NCBI GenBank assembly: GCA_038210275.1
Contig: JBBQWV010000020.1
Coordinates: 15,734-79,733 of the forward strand
Direction of reading: 5' to 3'
DNA from: PALSA-1296 sp038210275
GTDB lineage: Bacteria > Bacteroidota > Ignavibacteria > Palsa-1295
Length of the DNA: 64,000 bases
The translations under genes and the position numbers were made by a program. Below, in pieces: positions 8,687 through 18,119 of the stretch (position 1 is the stretch's first letter; each line of letters begins with the position of its first letter). The notes under the pieces were generated by a model. It was not told where the DNA came from. It was given only the letters and a program-made list of their open reading frames with translations, and did not search any database.

Positions 8687-10111
8687 TTACTTTTTCTTCT
8701 TCTTTTTTGCCGCGTTAGTTGTTCTGATCTTTTTTAGGAGTAAGCCGAAAAGTCCTTCTGCGGGAAGGGTGAGTTGTGCATATTTTGCTTCGAACTTATG
8801 CCAGATGGGTTCGCCTTGCGTATAAAATGCTATAGATGCTTTGATGATCATGAAATTATAACCGAAGATATGCTTATGCAAGCCGAGATTCTTGCCGCGC
8901 AGATATTGTAAGCCGCGATCGGTGATATTCAGAGTATGATTCCATTCTCCGATGAGATAGAAATATGCAGCTTCAAGATAACGGTTGTGGACTTCATTAT
9001 AGAGTGTAAAGTTTGTTCGCTGATTTAGCGACATCGCAATATCAAGATACTCTTTAGCTTTTTCATAATTTCCCATGAGGAGATAGAGTATTGTAAATTG
9101 CGAGGCAGCGGTTGCAGAAGCCGTTGTTGGTTTCAACTTCAGAAGCGGCTCTAAATGCTCTTGAAGTATCTTTTCTGCTTTTGCATACTTTCCGTTAAAG
9201 ATCAGGACATCAAGATAGCGGAATATAAAGTAAGTCCGTTTCCAGAGTTGATGATCCCGCTTGATCCCTGCGTATGTTTTTTCGAAGATCTCAAGAGCTT
9301 CTTGTGTTGCTCCGAGAAAGAAATACGCATCGGCAAGGCGAAGCTTCATTTCCAGAGCGGCATCACGAAATATATATCCTTCGAGTTTGATCGCATAGGG
9401 AAGCGCAAGTTTAAGATATTCGAGAGAGCGTTCGGGTTCTACGCCCAGATGTCTCCAATACCAGGCAAGAGCTGAATAAGTATTATAGCAGAAATAAGGA
9501 TGCGATGTGCGCTTGGCTACTCGTTCGAGTTCGGTTAACTCTACGAGTATCTCAGACCGCTCTTTGGCAAAATCTTTTGTATCGGCAAGAACGCCTAATT
9601 GCTTCAGATGCATATCCCGCGCTTTGACGGCAAGTTCATCTTCGATGTTTATATCTTTTTTTGCCGCAAGGTAGAGCTTCCGGTATTCATCGATCATTTC
9701 AAAATCGATGAGACTCAGGGTAAACCTGTGGAGTAATTCAAATCCGGTGAGGTAGAACTGTTCAGCTTCTCTGCCTTTTTTCAGATGAAGATGCTTTCGC
9801 TGCTTTCGGAGTTCTTGCTTAAACTGCACGGCTAAATTTTTATTTGCCAGAAATTCCAGCAATGCCACGCCGCCTTCCGGGACCAGCAATTTATAGCATT
9901 TCCCCAGCAGTATCGAACTGATCTCGTAAAAATGAGTCGAGGTAACTTGAAGGCTATTCATTTCCTCCGGCGTAGCTTCAACAGCATCGCTGGACTGATG
10001 TTTATATGCAAGTTCCATCACAGATAGCTGCTTTCCTTCCAGACGAAGCGCAGAAAGTTTTTCTGCTTCTTCAGCTGAGAGCGCTGTGATGAGATTGAGG
10101 AGTAGTCTCAT
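8687..10111 (-). CDS. TPR-type helical repeat protein
   Basis: 474 residues, all helical in character with no signal peptide, so probably cytoplasmic. Repeats of TPR type are visible in the C-terminal two thirds: LRLADAYFFLGATQEALEIF, FNGKYAKAEKILQEHLEPL, LLMGNYEKAKEYLDIAM. The protein ends in a run of six or more Lys. The N-terminal ~120 residues (LLLNLITALSAEEAEKLSAL ... ILLGKCYKLL) are not recognised. The protein at 18120-19529 has the same length and plan (opening LLANLLRTLSQVEIEKI), so the two are paralogues, each next to a fibre cluster on the same strand. A scaffold or regulatory role is possible but unproven. Confidence 0.75.
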   Translation of the reverse strand: MRLLLNLITALSAEEAEKLSALRLEGKQLSVMELAYKHQSSDAVEATPEEMNSLQVTSTHFYEISSILLGKCYKLLVPEGGVALLEFLANKNLAVQFKQELRKQRKHLHLKKGREAEQFYLTGFELLHRFTLSLIDFEMIDEYRKLYLAAKKDINIEDELAVKARDMHLKQLGVLADTKDFAKERSEILVELTELERVAKRTSHPYFCYNTYSALAWYWRHLGVEPERSLEYLKLALPYAIKLEGYIFRDAALEMKLRLADAYFFLGATQEALEIFEKTYAGIKRDHQLWKRTYFIFRYLDVLIFNGKYAKAEKILQEHLEPLLKLKPTTASATAASQFTILYLLMGNYEKAKEYLDIAMSLNQRTNFTLYNEVHNRYLEAAYFYLIGEWNHTLNITDRGLQYLRGKNLGLHKHIFGYNFMIIKASIAFYTQGEPIWHKFEAKYAQLTLPAEGLFGLLLKKIRTTNAAKKKKKK

Positions 10112-10327
10112 AATTTATTTTTCCTAGATTTCCCGTGGTGTAAAATAAATGCATGAGGGGGCGGCAGTTTAATAAACTTGAGAAGTTGCGCTAATGTTCC
10201 AAGAAAAGCATCTAGTTTTTAGGTTGGGGATATAATACGCTTTACGAAATTCCGGAGGGAGAAGTGATGGAACATTAGTAATAATTTGGGGTTTTCATCT
10301 GCGACCTCATTCACTGAGATTCGAACT

Positions 10328-11527
10328 ATGAAAGCATCATCTATAGTCCTAAGTATTTTTATTGCGATTGCGCTCTTCGGCTGCAAAAGCAACCCGATTG
10401 TACCTACAAGTCTTAATCCATTCATCACTGTTTTTCCGGATAGTCTTCAAGGAGCGGAATATGTGGATTATACATTTAAAGCGAAGATCACGAATTACGA
10501 CCTTGCACAGGTTTATTTCTTGTGGAATATGGGAGATGGCTCGCAGGTAATTCGAGAGTCTCCTTCATATCAGAAGATTCATTCGTACTCGAAACCCGGA
10601 GTTTTCAAGATCACTGTAGATGCACATGATATTTATTCCGATAGTATTATTGCTTCGAAATCAATAACGGTGAGCATTGACACGGTGAAAACGACTATGG
10701 AAATCATTCCTCAATTTTACAACGGTTTCCTGAAGATGGATCAATTTGGAAATTTACAAGAATCATTTTCGCTTTCAGTCAAAATTTCAAACCCCAACAT
10801 ATCGCTTCGCTATATTTGGGATTTTGGAGATGGCACGAAGGATAGCTCAGGTATATTTAACGGTTTGCATTCTTTCCGGCTACCGGGAAAATATATTGTG
10901 AGAGTTGATGCTTATCAGCAAAATGGGATATATGAAGGAACCGATACCGCGGCGATCTCAATAAATTTTGCTGACATTTCTTCTGCATCCATTCAAGCGA
11001 TGAGTAGAGTCCAAGCATTTCTATATGTTGATAAAAGTTATACTCTATCTTCAGCGCCATGGTTTTATTCGCCGATGTTGATGGGTTTACCGTTCGCAAG
11101 CGGGAATGGATTTTCTTCGAGTAATTCCGGAACAAGTTTTTTAACGCATTTCCACTCCGAGAACGGAATTGGAACAAAGAACTATGAGCGACAAGATGCA
11201 TTCATATCCGGTTCGCTTTCTTCTGATGCCAAAATAGTAACTTCCATTACAATATCTTCAGAAGATACAACAAGCGTTGGAACTGCAAATACGATGATAC
11301 AATATGGTTTTTCTGAAGCAAATGCAAAGCTCTATGCAGTAACGGCTGATCAAGTATTTTATAAAGTGGAGGGTGCTGATCTCCGAAATAATTTGCAGAA
11401 TTCGAATTATTTTAATTATTGGAAAGATAGCATCTATTGTCCTACAGGTGATCCGAGAAACGGTATTCATATCGTAAATGGTCAGCCAATCACTCCGCAA
11501 TGCATCATCATATTTTCAAAACAATGA
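10328..11527 (+). CDS. PKD-domain lipoprotein
   Basis: 399 residues, starting at MKASSIVLSIFIAIALFGC, a lipoprotein signal with lipobox LFGC. An upstream ATG at 10286 lacks a signal sequence and is rejected. Two PKD-type Ig domains are visible by WNMGDGS ... YSKPGVFKITVDA and WDFGDGTKDS ... FRLPGKYIVRVDA. A C-terminal ~180-residue domain is unrecognised. The stop overlaps the next start as ATGA (11524-11527), implying translational coupling with the paralogue downstream. The protein probably sits on the cell envelope surface and binds ligands or other proteins; no catalytic residues are seen. Confidence 0.85.
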   Translation: MKASSIVLSIFIAIALFGCKSNPIVPTSLNPFITVFPDSLQGAEYVDYTFKAKITNYDLAQVYFLWNMGDGSQVIRESPSYQKIHSYSKPGVFKITVDAHDIYSDSIIASKSITVSIDTVKTTMEIIPQFYNGFLKMDQFGNLQESFSLSVKISNPNISLRYIWDFGDGTKDSSGIFNGLHSFRLPGKYIVRVDAYQQNGIYEGTDTAAISINFADISSASIQAMSRVQAFLYVDKSYTLSSAPWFYSPMLMGLPFASGNGFSSSNSGTSFLTHFHSENGIGTKNYERQDAFISGSLSSDAKIVTSITISSEDTTSVGTANTMIQYGFSEANAKLYAVTADQVFYKVEGADLRNNLQNSNYFNYWKDSIYCPTGDPRNGIHIVNGQPITPQCIIIFSKQ

Positions 11528-12705
11528 AGAAGACGACCAACCTTCGATGTCTTTTGTTGCTTCCTCTCTTTGGAATATTGCCACTTTTTGGCTGCAAAAG
11601 CCCGACATCAGCCCTCTCCGGCGGCGCACCGGTAGTGACGATCATACCAGATAATTTGCAAGGTGTAGAGTTCGTCATATATAATTTTAAGGCGAAGATA
11701 GAGAATCACAATCTTGATGAGACCTACTTTATCTGGAACACCGGGGACGATACAGCTTCGTTGAGGAGAGATTTTAATATTTCTTTACCAAAGGCATATA
11801 CAAAGCCAGGCACCTATACCGTAACAGTCAAAGCCTATGACTACTATACTGATAGTATGATCGCAATGGCAAGTACTTTAATATATATTGATACTGCGAA
11901 ATCATCCGTTGAGATCATTCCGCAGTTCTATAACGGCTCTTTAGGAGCAAATACTTTAGGCACATTGAATCATTTTCTGATCGATGCAAAGACTTCACTT
12001 CCTGCAGATCAGCTTTATGGGTTCTGGGATTTCGGCGATGGGACAACCGGTAGCTTTGTGACAGGTCAGTTCTCTCATATTTTTCCCCATATCGGCTCTT
12101 ATCTTCTTAAATTAGATGTTTATCAGAAGAGTGGAATTTATGTAGGCACGGATACAGCGTTGATTACAATAAAATTACCTGATATTACACTTGACGTATT
12201 TAAAAAATCTTTAATGGTTGAAGCATATTTGTTTGTCGATAGTACAAACCCGGTATCTTCGCTTCTTGGTGATTATCAGCCCCTTAGTATTGGCGAACTA
12301 TTTGTTGGTTCTAATATAACTTCAAGCTGGTATGGCAATACTTTCTCTATCGAATATAATAATAATTCCACCCAAGATTTTCTCATTACCGGTACTATCT
12401 CCACAGATGGGCAGACAGTATCATCTGTAACTATCTTTGCAAGGGATTCCGGCTCGACCTCAAGCTATTTTGATTATAGTTACAGTGTAAAATCCATGAA
12501 GTTATCTGTTGTTACGGATAACGTGACGGAATTTAGGTTATCGGGAGATGAATTAATAAATAATATTAATAATGTTCAGTTCGCCGTGAATGGAAGAAAT
12601 CCTTCGCGGATTGGCAGTTCTGATAGTTGGCAAAATTTTCTTACACACAGCAATACAACCGGCATCCCGGATGTATCACAACTCGTTCTTGCATTCGTGA
12701 AGTAA
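11524..12705 (+). CDS. PKD-domain lipoprotein (paralogue of upstream gene)
   Basis: 393 residues starting at MKKTTNLRCLLLLPLFGILP with lipobox LFGC and then KSPTSA. It is a tandem duplicate of the preceding gene: same order of parts, including an opening strand (IPDNLQGVEFVIYNFKAKI against FPDSLQGAEYVDYTFKAKI), the shared VEIIPQFYNGSL segment, and a second PKD domain WDFGDGTTGSF. The first PKD motif is degraded (WNTGDDTAS for WNMGDGS). Coupled to the upstream gene by a 4-bp ATGA overlap. Function unknown; envelope-anchored. Confidence 0.85.
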   Translation: MKKTTNLRCLLLLPLFGILPLFGCKSPTSALSGGAPVVTIIPDNLQGVEFVIYNFKAKIENHNLDETYFIWNTGDDTASLRRDFNISLPKAYTKPGTYTVTVKAYDYYTDSMIAMASTLIYIDTAKSSVEIIPQFYNGSLGANTLGTLNHFLIDAKTSLPADQLYGFWDFGDGTTGSFVTGQFSHIFPHIGSYLLKLDVYQKSGIYVGTDTALITIKLPDITLDVFKKSLMVEAYLFVDSTNPVSSLLGDYQPLSIGELFVGSNITSSWYGNTFSIEYNNNSTQDFLITGTISTDGQTVSSVTIFARDSGSTSSYFDYSYSVKSMKLSVVTDNVTEFRLSGDELINNINNVQFAVNGRNPSRIGSSDSWQNFLTHSNTTGIPDVSQLVLAFVK

Positions 12706-12798
12706 TACGTTGAGTGAGAGAATCTTGAAACTCATCCGCCTAAAATTGCGTAACTCACTATTCTAATTTTCATCATTTTATCTACTCATCCAATATAT

Positions 12799-15606
12799 AT
12801 GAAATCTCTTCGTTTTTCCATTGCCATTGTATTTATTCTTGCATCGGCTCAACTTGTTGCAGCGCAGAATCTTTCGGATGTACTTCCTAAAGATCCAAGC
12901 GTCCGAACCGGCACGCTTGCTAACGGATTAAAATATTATATCCGCAAGAATCATAAGCCAGAGAACCGTGCAGAATTTCGTCTTGCGATCAAAACCGGTT
13001 CTGTCATGGAAGATGACGATCAGCAGGGGTTGGCGCATTTTTGTGAACACATGCAGTTCAATGGAACAGAGCATTTTCCGAAGGCTGATCTGGTTAATTT
13101 TCTCGAATCAACCGGCGTTCGTTTCGGTGCGCATTTGAATGCTTATACAAGTTTCGATGAAACAGTATATATGCTCCAGCTTCCGATGGATAAGCCTGAA
13201 ATATTAGATAAAGGTATGCTCGTATTGGAAGATTGGGCAGGTCACGCAACGTTCGAAGATGTAGAGATCGATAAAGAGCGCGGAGTCGTCATCGAAGAAT
13301 GGAGACTCGGTCGCGGGGCGAATGAGCGAGTGCAGAATAAGCACTTTCCGATCGAACTCTATAAATCGAAATATGCAGATCGTCTTCCGATCGGTAAGAA
13401 AGAGATCTTAGAAAAATGCTCTTATGAAACTCTCAGAAGATTTTATCATGATTGGTACCGTCCCGATTTGATGGCATTTATCGCTGTCGGCGATTTCGAC
13501 ATTGATAAAATGGAAAGCGAGATCAAGACGCGCTTTGGGAGATTAACAAATCCAACGAATGAAAAACCTCGCACAAAATTCACTGTCCCTCTTCATGATA
13601 CGACACTCGTCTCAATTGCCGGTGATAAGGAATTGCAATTTCAATCTGCGAGCCTACTCTTTGAACGCCCGGAAGGGCATTCAGTCACTGTCGCTGATTA
13701 CCGCCGCGATATTATCGGTAATATTTATGATGCGATGATCAATGAACGTATTCAGGAGATCATCCAGAAAGGCAATCCGCCCTTCGCATTTGCCGGAGTG
13801 AATGATGGTGAGTTTCTTGGGGGATTGAATGCGTATTCCGGTTTTGCCGCTATCGGACCTTCCGGAATTGATAAAGGACTGACGGCTCTGCTTGAAGAAA
13901 TGTATCGGGTGAAACAAACCGGATTTACGGCGACAGAACTTGAGCGTCAAAAGCAAACCATGCAGACGAACATGGAAGAGCAATTTAAAGAACGCGATAA
14001 AACCGAATCCGGAAATTATGTGCAGGAATACTTGCGCAATTACCTTCATGATGAACCATATCCCGGAATAGAATACGAGAATAATCTTTACAAAAAATAT
14101 CTTTCCGGAATTTCTCTTGATGAAGTCAATGCTCTTTCAGCAAAACGCATGGATGCCGGAAGCCGTGTGGTAACGGTTTCGTATCAGATAAAAGATGAAA
14201 CAACGAAAGCGCCAAGTGAATCAGATATTCGCGCCATCATCCAAAACGCATCGAAAGCTTCGCTCATTGCTTACAACGATAAGACTAGTAATAAGCCATT
14301 ACTTGCCGAGAAACCAAAAGCCGGAAAGATCACCAGCGAAAGCACAATTCCTGAACTCGGTGTCACTGAATGGAAGCTTTCCAATGGCGCTCGTGTCATC
14401 TTGAAGCCAACGGATTTCAAGAATGATCAGATTCTCTTTTCGGCATCAAGCCCCGGCGGAAGTTCGCTTGCAAGCGATGCCGATATTTATACGGCGAATG
14501 TTGCAGCAAACTTGATCGATCAAGGCGGCGTTGCAGATTTTGATGCAACCATGCTGAAAAAAATGCTTGCCGGGAAAAATGTTTCTATGGGACCTTCGAT
14601 CTCTGAACTGCAGGAAGGCTTCCGAGGTAACAGCACTCCGAAAGATGCCGAGACGATGTTTCAGCTTCTCTATCTTTATGGAACTGCGCCTCGCAAAGAC
14701 CCCGAAGCGTTTCAGGCATTCCAATCTCAGATGTCAACGTTCTTAAAAAATCGTGATGCCGATCCCGGAACGGCACTCAGAGATACCCTTCAAGTAACCC
14801 TTGCACAATATAGCCCTCGAGAAAAACCGTTTACATTGGATGCATTGAAGAAAGTTGATCTCGATAGAGCATATAGTTTCTATAAAGATCGCTTTGCTGA
14901 TTTCAGCAATTTTACGTTCTTCATCGTCGGCAATATTGATATGAAGCAAATGCGTTCTTTGGTTGAAACGTATGTTGCCAGTTTACCTTCGAAGAACCGA
15001 CATGAAACATGGAAAGATCGGGGCGTTACGTTTCCGAAAGGCATAATCAATAAATCTGTCTATAAAGGAATCGAACCGAAAAGTACGGTAAGCATCATAA
15101 TGACCGGTCCGTTTGTGTGGAATGTAAAAAATAGGATTGAGATGCAGGCAATGTCCGAAGTACTTTCTATTAAGCTCCGCGAAACGTTGCGCGAAGATAA
15201 AGGCGGAGTCTATGGAGTTCGTTGCAGCATAATGCCGATGCACTATCCGAAACAGGAGTATCAGTTCACGATCAGCTTCGGCTGCGATCCAGCGCGAGTG
15301 GATGAGTTAGTTGATGCGACGCTTGCCAAACTCGATACGATGGTGATGAAAGAGCCGGATGAAACGTACATGACGAAAGTAAAGCAAATCCAGCTTCATG
15401 AAGACGAAGTAAATCTGAAAGAAAATAATTACTGGCTGCGCGCACTTTCACAATACTATTTCAACGGAGAGGATCCGAAGGCGCTTCTGCAGAGAAAAAA
15501 TATGATTAGCGCACTCACTGCCGATGATATTCATCATGCAGCAGAAATATATTGCGCAAAAGGAAACATGGTAAAAGTTGTGCTCTATCCGGAGAAGAAG
15601 AATTAA
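12799..15606 (+). CDS. M16 family zinc metallopeptidase (insulinase/pitrilysin-like)
   Basis: 935 residues with a signal peptide ending VAAQ, so periplasmic or exported. The inverted zinc motif HxxEH is HFCEH at residues 80-84, and the Glu-rich segment ERGVVIEEW (~160-168) supplies the third ligand. A second, non-catalytic M16 half starts near residue 510 (ELGVTEWKLSNGARVILKP) and includes REDKGGVYGVR, the conserved substrate-clamp segment. The two-domain arrangement and ~930-residue length are normal for the M16B/PqqL-like periplasmic group. It probably degrades exported or imported peptides. It follows the PKD lipoproteins by 93 bp and may have its own promoter. It is convergent with the BNR protein at 15741, with a long hairpin between. 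Confidence 0.92.
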   Translation: MKSLRFSIAIVFILASAQLVAAQNLSDVLPKDPSVRTGTLANGLKYYIRKNHKPENRAEFRLAIKTGSVMEDDDQQGLAHFCEHMQFNGTEHFPKADLVNFLESTGVRFGAHLNAYTSFDETVYMLQLPMDKPEILDKGMLVLEDWAGHATFEDVEIDKERGVVIEEWRLGRGANERVQNKHFPIELYKSKYADRLPIGKKEILEKCSYETLRRFYHDWYRPDLMAFIAVGDFDIDKMESEIKTRFGRLTNPTNEKPRTKFTVPLHDTTLVSIAGDKELQFQSASLLFERPEGHSVTVADYRRDIIGNIYDAMINERIQEIIQKGNPPFAFAGVNDGEFLGGLNAYSGFAAIGPSGIDKGLTALLEEMYRVKQTGFTATELERQKQTMQTNMEEQFKERDKTESGNYVQEYLRNYLHDEPYPGIEYENNLYKKYLSGISLDEVNALSAKRMDAGSRVVTVSYQIKDETTKAPSESDIRAIIQNASKASLIAYNDKTSNKPLLAEKPKAGKITSESTIPELGVTEWKLSNGARVILKPTDFKNDQILFSASSPGGSSLASDADIYTANVAANLIDQGGVADFDATMLKKMLAGKNVSMGPSISELQEGFRGNSTPKDAETMFQLLYLYGTAPRKDPEAFQAFQSQMSTFLKNRDADPGTALRDTLQVTLAQYSPREKPFTLDALKKVDLDRAYSFYKDRFADFSNFTFFIVGNIDMKQMRSLVETYVASLPSKNRHETWKDRGVTFPKGIINKSVYKGIEPKSTVSIIMTGPFVWNVKNRIEMQAMSEVLSIKLRETLREDKGGVYGVRCSIMPMHYPKQEYQFTISFGCDPARVDELVDATLAKLDTMVMKEPDETYMTKVKQIQLHEDEVNLKENNYWLRALSQYYFNGEDPKALLQRKNMISALTADDIHHAAEIYCAKGNMVKVVLYPEKKN

Positions 15607-15624
15607 TTCTCATGGTTTTATCAA

Positions 15625-15735
15625 AATGTCATTGCGAGGAGGGCTTTAGCCCGACGTGGCAATCTAAAAACTTGAAGAGTAATACTACTATTTAAGTTTT
15701 TAGATTGCTGCTTCGTTGCTCCTCGCAATGACATT
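15625..15735. repeat. REP-like long inverted repeat between convergent genes
   Basis: A perfect 16-bp terminal inverted repeat, AATGTCATTGCGAGGA (15625-15640) and TCCTCGCAATGACATT (15720-15735). A second nested pair, GCAATCTAAAAACTT and AAGTTTTTAGATTGC, lies around 15659-15708. The whole 111 bp folds into one long imperfect hairpin. It lies between the stops of two convergent genes and may act as a bidirectional terminator or mRNA stabiliser. Confidence 0.85.
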
Positions 15736-15740
15736 TCTTT

Positions 15741-17813
15741 CTAATGCACAACACTCACCTTCGCCGTGGACTGATTTCCACCGGAGATCAAACGGAGAAT
15801 GTATGTTCCTGTCGGAAGTGTTGCCGTACTCCAATTGAGATCGTATTCGCCTGTGTCTTGATGACCTCCAAAAATATTTCCGTATTGTTTTCCGGAAATA
15901 CCATAGACAATAAGCGAGGTATAGCCTGCGTTATTTATTGTATAATGGATGAGCGCATGATCTGTCGAAGGATTCGACACATGAAGCAGAACGGGACTTT
16001 CAGCAGGTGAAGCATGAACTGCAAATCCGAAGAGTGATGCTTTTATAACTCCTGTCGGCGTTGCAGCAAAGACATCTTTCGTTGTAGCAGATAGTGCATT
16101 CACTTGTACTTTACCTGCCGTTGCTTGGAATTGCCATGACTTTCCGTCATCGGAAGAAATATAAATTCCCGTAGTTGTTCCTGCAGCAAGAAGAAGTCCA
16201 TTCTGCCAAAAGCATTTTATCGCAATAGTATCAGTAGCTATTCGTTGCCAGGGATTTGCTACTGTATCAGGTGAACGATATATTCCACTGTCGGTGCCGA
16301 CGAAAAGACGACCCGCTCTTTTTATCAAAGCGCGTATGGGAGTAGTCTCAGTAAATCCTGCGGAAACCCAACCAAAATCTTTACCATATTTCCATACGGT
16401 TTGTGCTGTCTTTACGCCTACGTAAAGAATTGTATCATCGGAATATAATGCCGTTGCTATAAGCGGTGAAAATTGCTTCCAAGAATTTCCGTTATCGCTC
16501 GAAGAATAAATTCCGCTGTCACCGCTTACAACAATTGCTGCATCATACTTTACTATTTGTGAGATCGCCATGATCGGAATGCCATTCTTTAACTGCGTCC
16601 ATGAATTTCCGTAATCAGTTGAAATGTGAAGACCACCGGTGCTATGAGAGGGAAGTGCATCTGTTCCGGCAAATACGATCGAGCCGATACTGAGAATTGC
16701 AGTGACGTTCGCACGAGTTAATCCTTTCGGATGCTGCATCCAAAGTTGCCCGGCATCATTTGAAGTAAAAATGAAATTCCCCGGTCCTCCGGCATAGATA
16801 AGATGATAAAATGATCCGAGAGCAGTTACCGGCACCATCGGCAATCCGGCGCTTGCAACTTGCCAGGCATCGCCGTTATTCGTTGAGTAGGAAATACCAA
16901 GTAATGACCCTGCCAAAACACGGTCGTCGCCATCGGCAGCAAATAATGATTGGATGGAAAGATTCGATAAGCCGTTGTTGACAAGTGACCACGTTGCTCC
17001 ATCATCTATTGAGCGGTAAACTCCTACATCGGCATTTGGATTTGTCGTCCCGGCAAAAATTGTTTTATGATCTCCCGAAAGTGTCAGCGAACTAATAATA
17101 TCATTGCTGCTTATTCCTGTGCCGGAAACATCCCACGTTGCTCCGTCATCGGTTGATTTATAAACTCCCGCATCGGTGCCTGCATAGACCGCCGAACCCT
17201 TCAGTAGAAAAGTATGAACAACTTGATTGCTGATCACATCGGTTGGCTCGTTCCAGGAGAATCCGTTATTTACAGATCGCTCAATTCCAAGACCTTCGGC
17301 GATCATAAGTGACGTTCCCGTTGCGATCATCGCATTAGCGGGACGATTTGCAATATCGGCATATGGCTTCGTCCAATGTTTTCCTGAATCAACAGAGCGA
17401 AAAATTCCATCGCCGCCGAGACAGGCAAAAAGAGTATCGTGAACATCTTTGATGGCATAGACAAGCGAGAATTGCGGCAGACCTGTATCCCGAACGAACC
17501 ATGTTACGCCTGCATCGCTGGAGATGACAACCCCTGCGGAGCCGCCGACAAAGATGCTCTGGTCTTTCGTTGCAATATCGCGGACGATTCCCGTGACGTA
17601 ATAATTTTTCGTCCACGAACTGCCGCTATTGGTTGAAGAGTATAGCCCGGTATTTGTCCCCGCATAGAACACAATGCCGGAGGATCCGAACGTATTCACT
17701 TGAGTAGCAGAAGGTCCTTGAGTCGGACTCCAGCCAAGATCTTGTCCCAAAGCAGGACGAAAGATCATGAACAATGCGACAACGACAAAAACTGACACAA
17801 CAAATTGCTTCAT
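15741..17813 (-). CDS. T9SS-exported BNR/Vps10-like beta-propeller protein
   Basis: 690 residues starting at MKQFVVSVFVVVALFMIFRP, a signal peptide cleaved near LGQ; 17 further upstream codons are judged non-coding. The body is ~14 repeats of the BNR/Asp-box kind (YSSTNSGSSWT, ISSDAGVTWF, RSVDSGKHW, KSTDDGATWD, RSIDDGATWS), predicting one or two beta-propellers. The last ~80 residues carry a type A T9SS sorting domain (NPSTDHALIHYTI ... GEYDLNWSTATLPTGTYILR). So it should cross the outer membrane by T9SS and be attached or released. Substrate unknown; sialidase catalytic residues were not identified. Confidence 0.88.
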   Translation of the reverse strand: MKQFVVSVFVVVALFMIFRPALGQDLGWSPTQGPSATQVNTFGSSGIVFYAGTNTGLYSSTNSGSSWTKNYYVTGIVRDIATKDQSIFVGGSAGVVISSDAGVTWFVRDTGLPQFSLVYAIKDVHDTLFACLGGDGIFRSVDSGKHWTKPYADIANRPANAMIATGTSLMIAEGLGIERSVNNGFSWNEPTDVISNQVVHTFLLKGSAVYAGTDAGVYKSTDDGATWDVSGTGISSNDIISSLTLSGDHKTIFAGTTNPNADVGVYRSIDDGATWSLVNNGLSNLSIQSLFAADGDDRVLAGSLLGISYSTNNGDAWQVASAGLPMVPVTALGSFYHLIYAGGPGNFIFTSNDAGQLWMQHPKGLTRANVTAILSIGSIVFAGTDALPSHSTGGLHISTDYGNSWTQLKNGIPIMAISQIVKYDAAIVVSGDSGIYSSSDNGNSWKQFSPLIATALYSDDTILYVGVKTAQTVWKYGKDFGWVSAGFTETTPIRALIKRAGRLFVGTDSGIYRSPDTVANPWQRIATDTIAIKCFWQNGLLLAAGTTTGIYISSDDGKSWQFQATAGKVQVNALSATTKDVFAATPTGVIKASLFGFAVHASPAESPVLLHVSNPSTDHALIHYTINNAGYTSLIVYGISGKQYGNIFGGHQDTGEYDLNWSTATLPTGTYILRLISGGNQSTAKVSVVH

Positions 17814-18119
17814 AATTCCTGTGGTGAGAATATTTAGGTAATGGTAAAAGCGAAAAACAGGCAATTAAGTTTGCGGAGGGGTACTTACTACACTAATAAA
17901 TCAATATATTGTCAATGCCATTACGGGGAGTCCGCGGCGGCGGATTAGTCCGAGAAAGCAATCTAATAATTTTATCATTAGTCTAAATATCTAGATTTTA
18001 GATCGCAACATCGTCGGCAAGCACACTTCTCGCGATGACAAATTGAAGTTTTCGGAGAATGAGAAATTCAGGCTATTCAGGCAATAAATATTTTTACGCA
18101 GATTCTAAATCCTTCTCCA
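17814..18119. other. Intergenic region with decayed REP-like inverted repeat
   Basis: 306 bp. It contains a degraded version of the element at 15625 (about 17910-18042): GTCAATGCCATTACGGGGAG on the left and CTTCTCGCGATGACA on the right, with inner GCAATCTAA and TAGATTTTAGATCGC. No gene seen. Confidence 0.55.
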
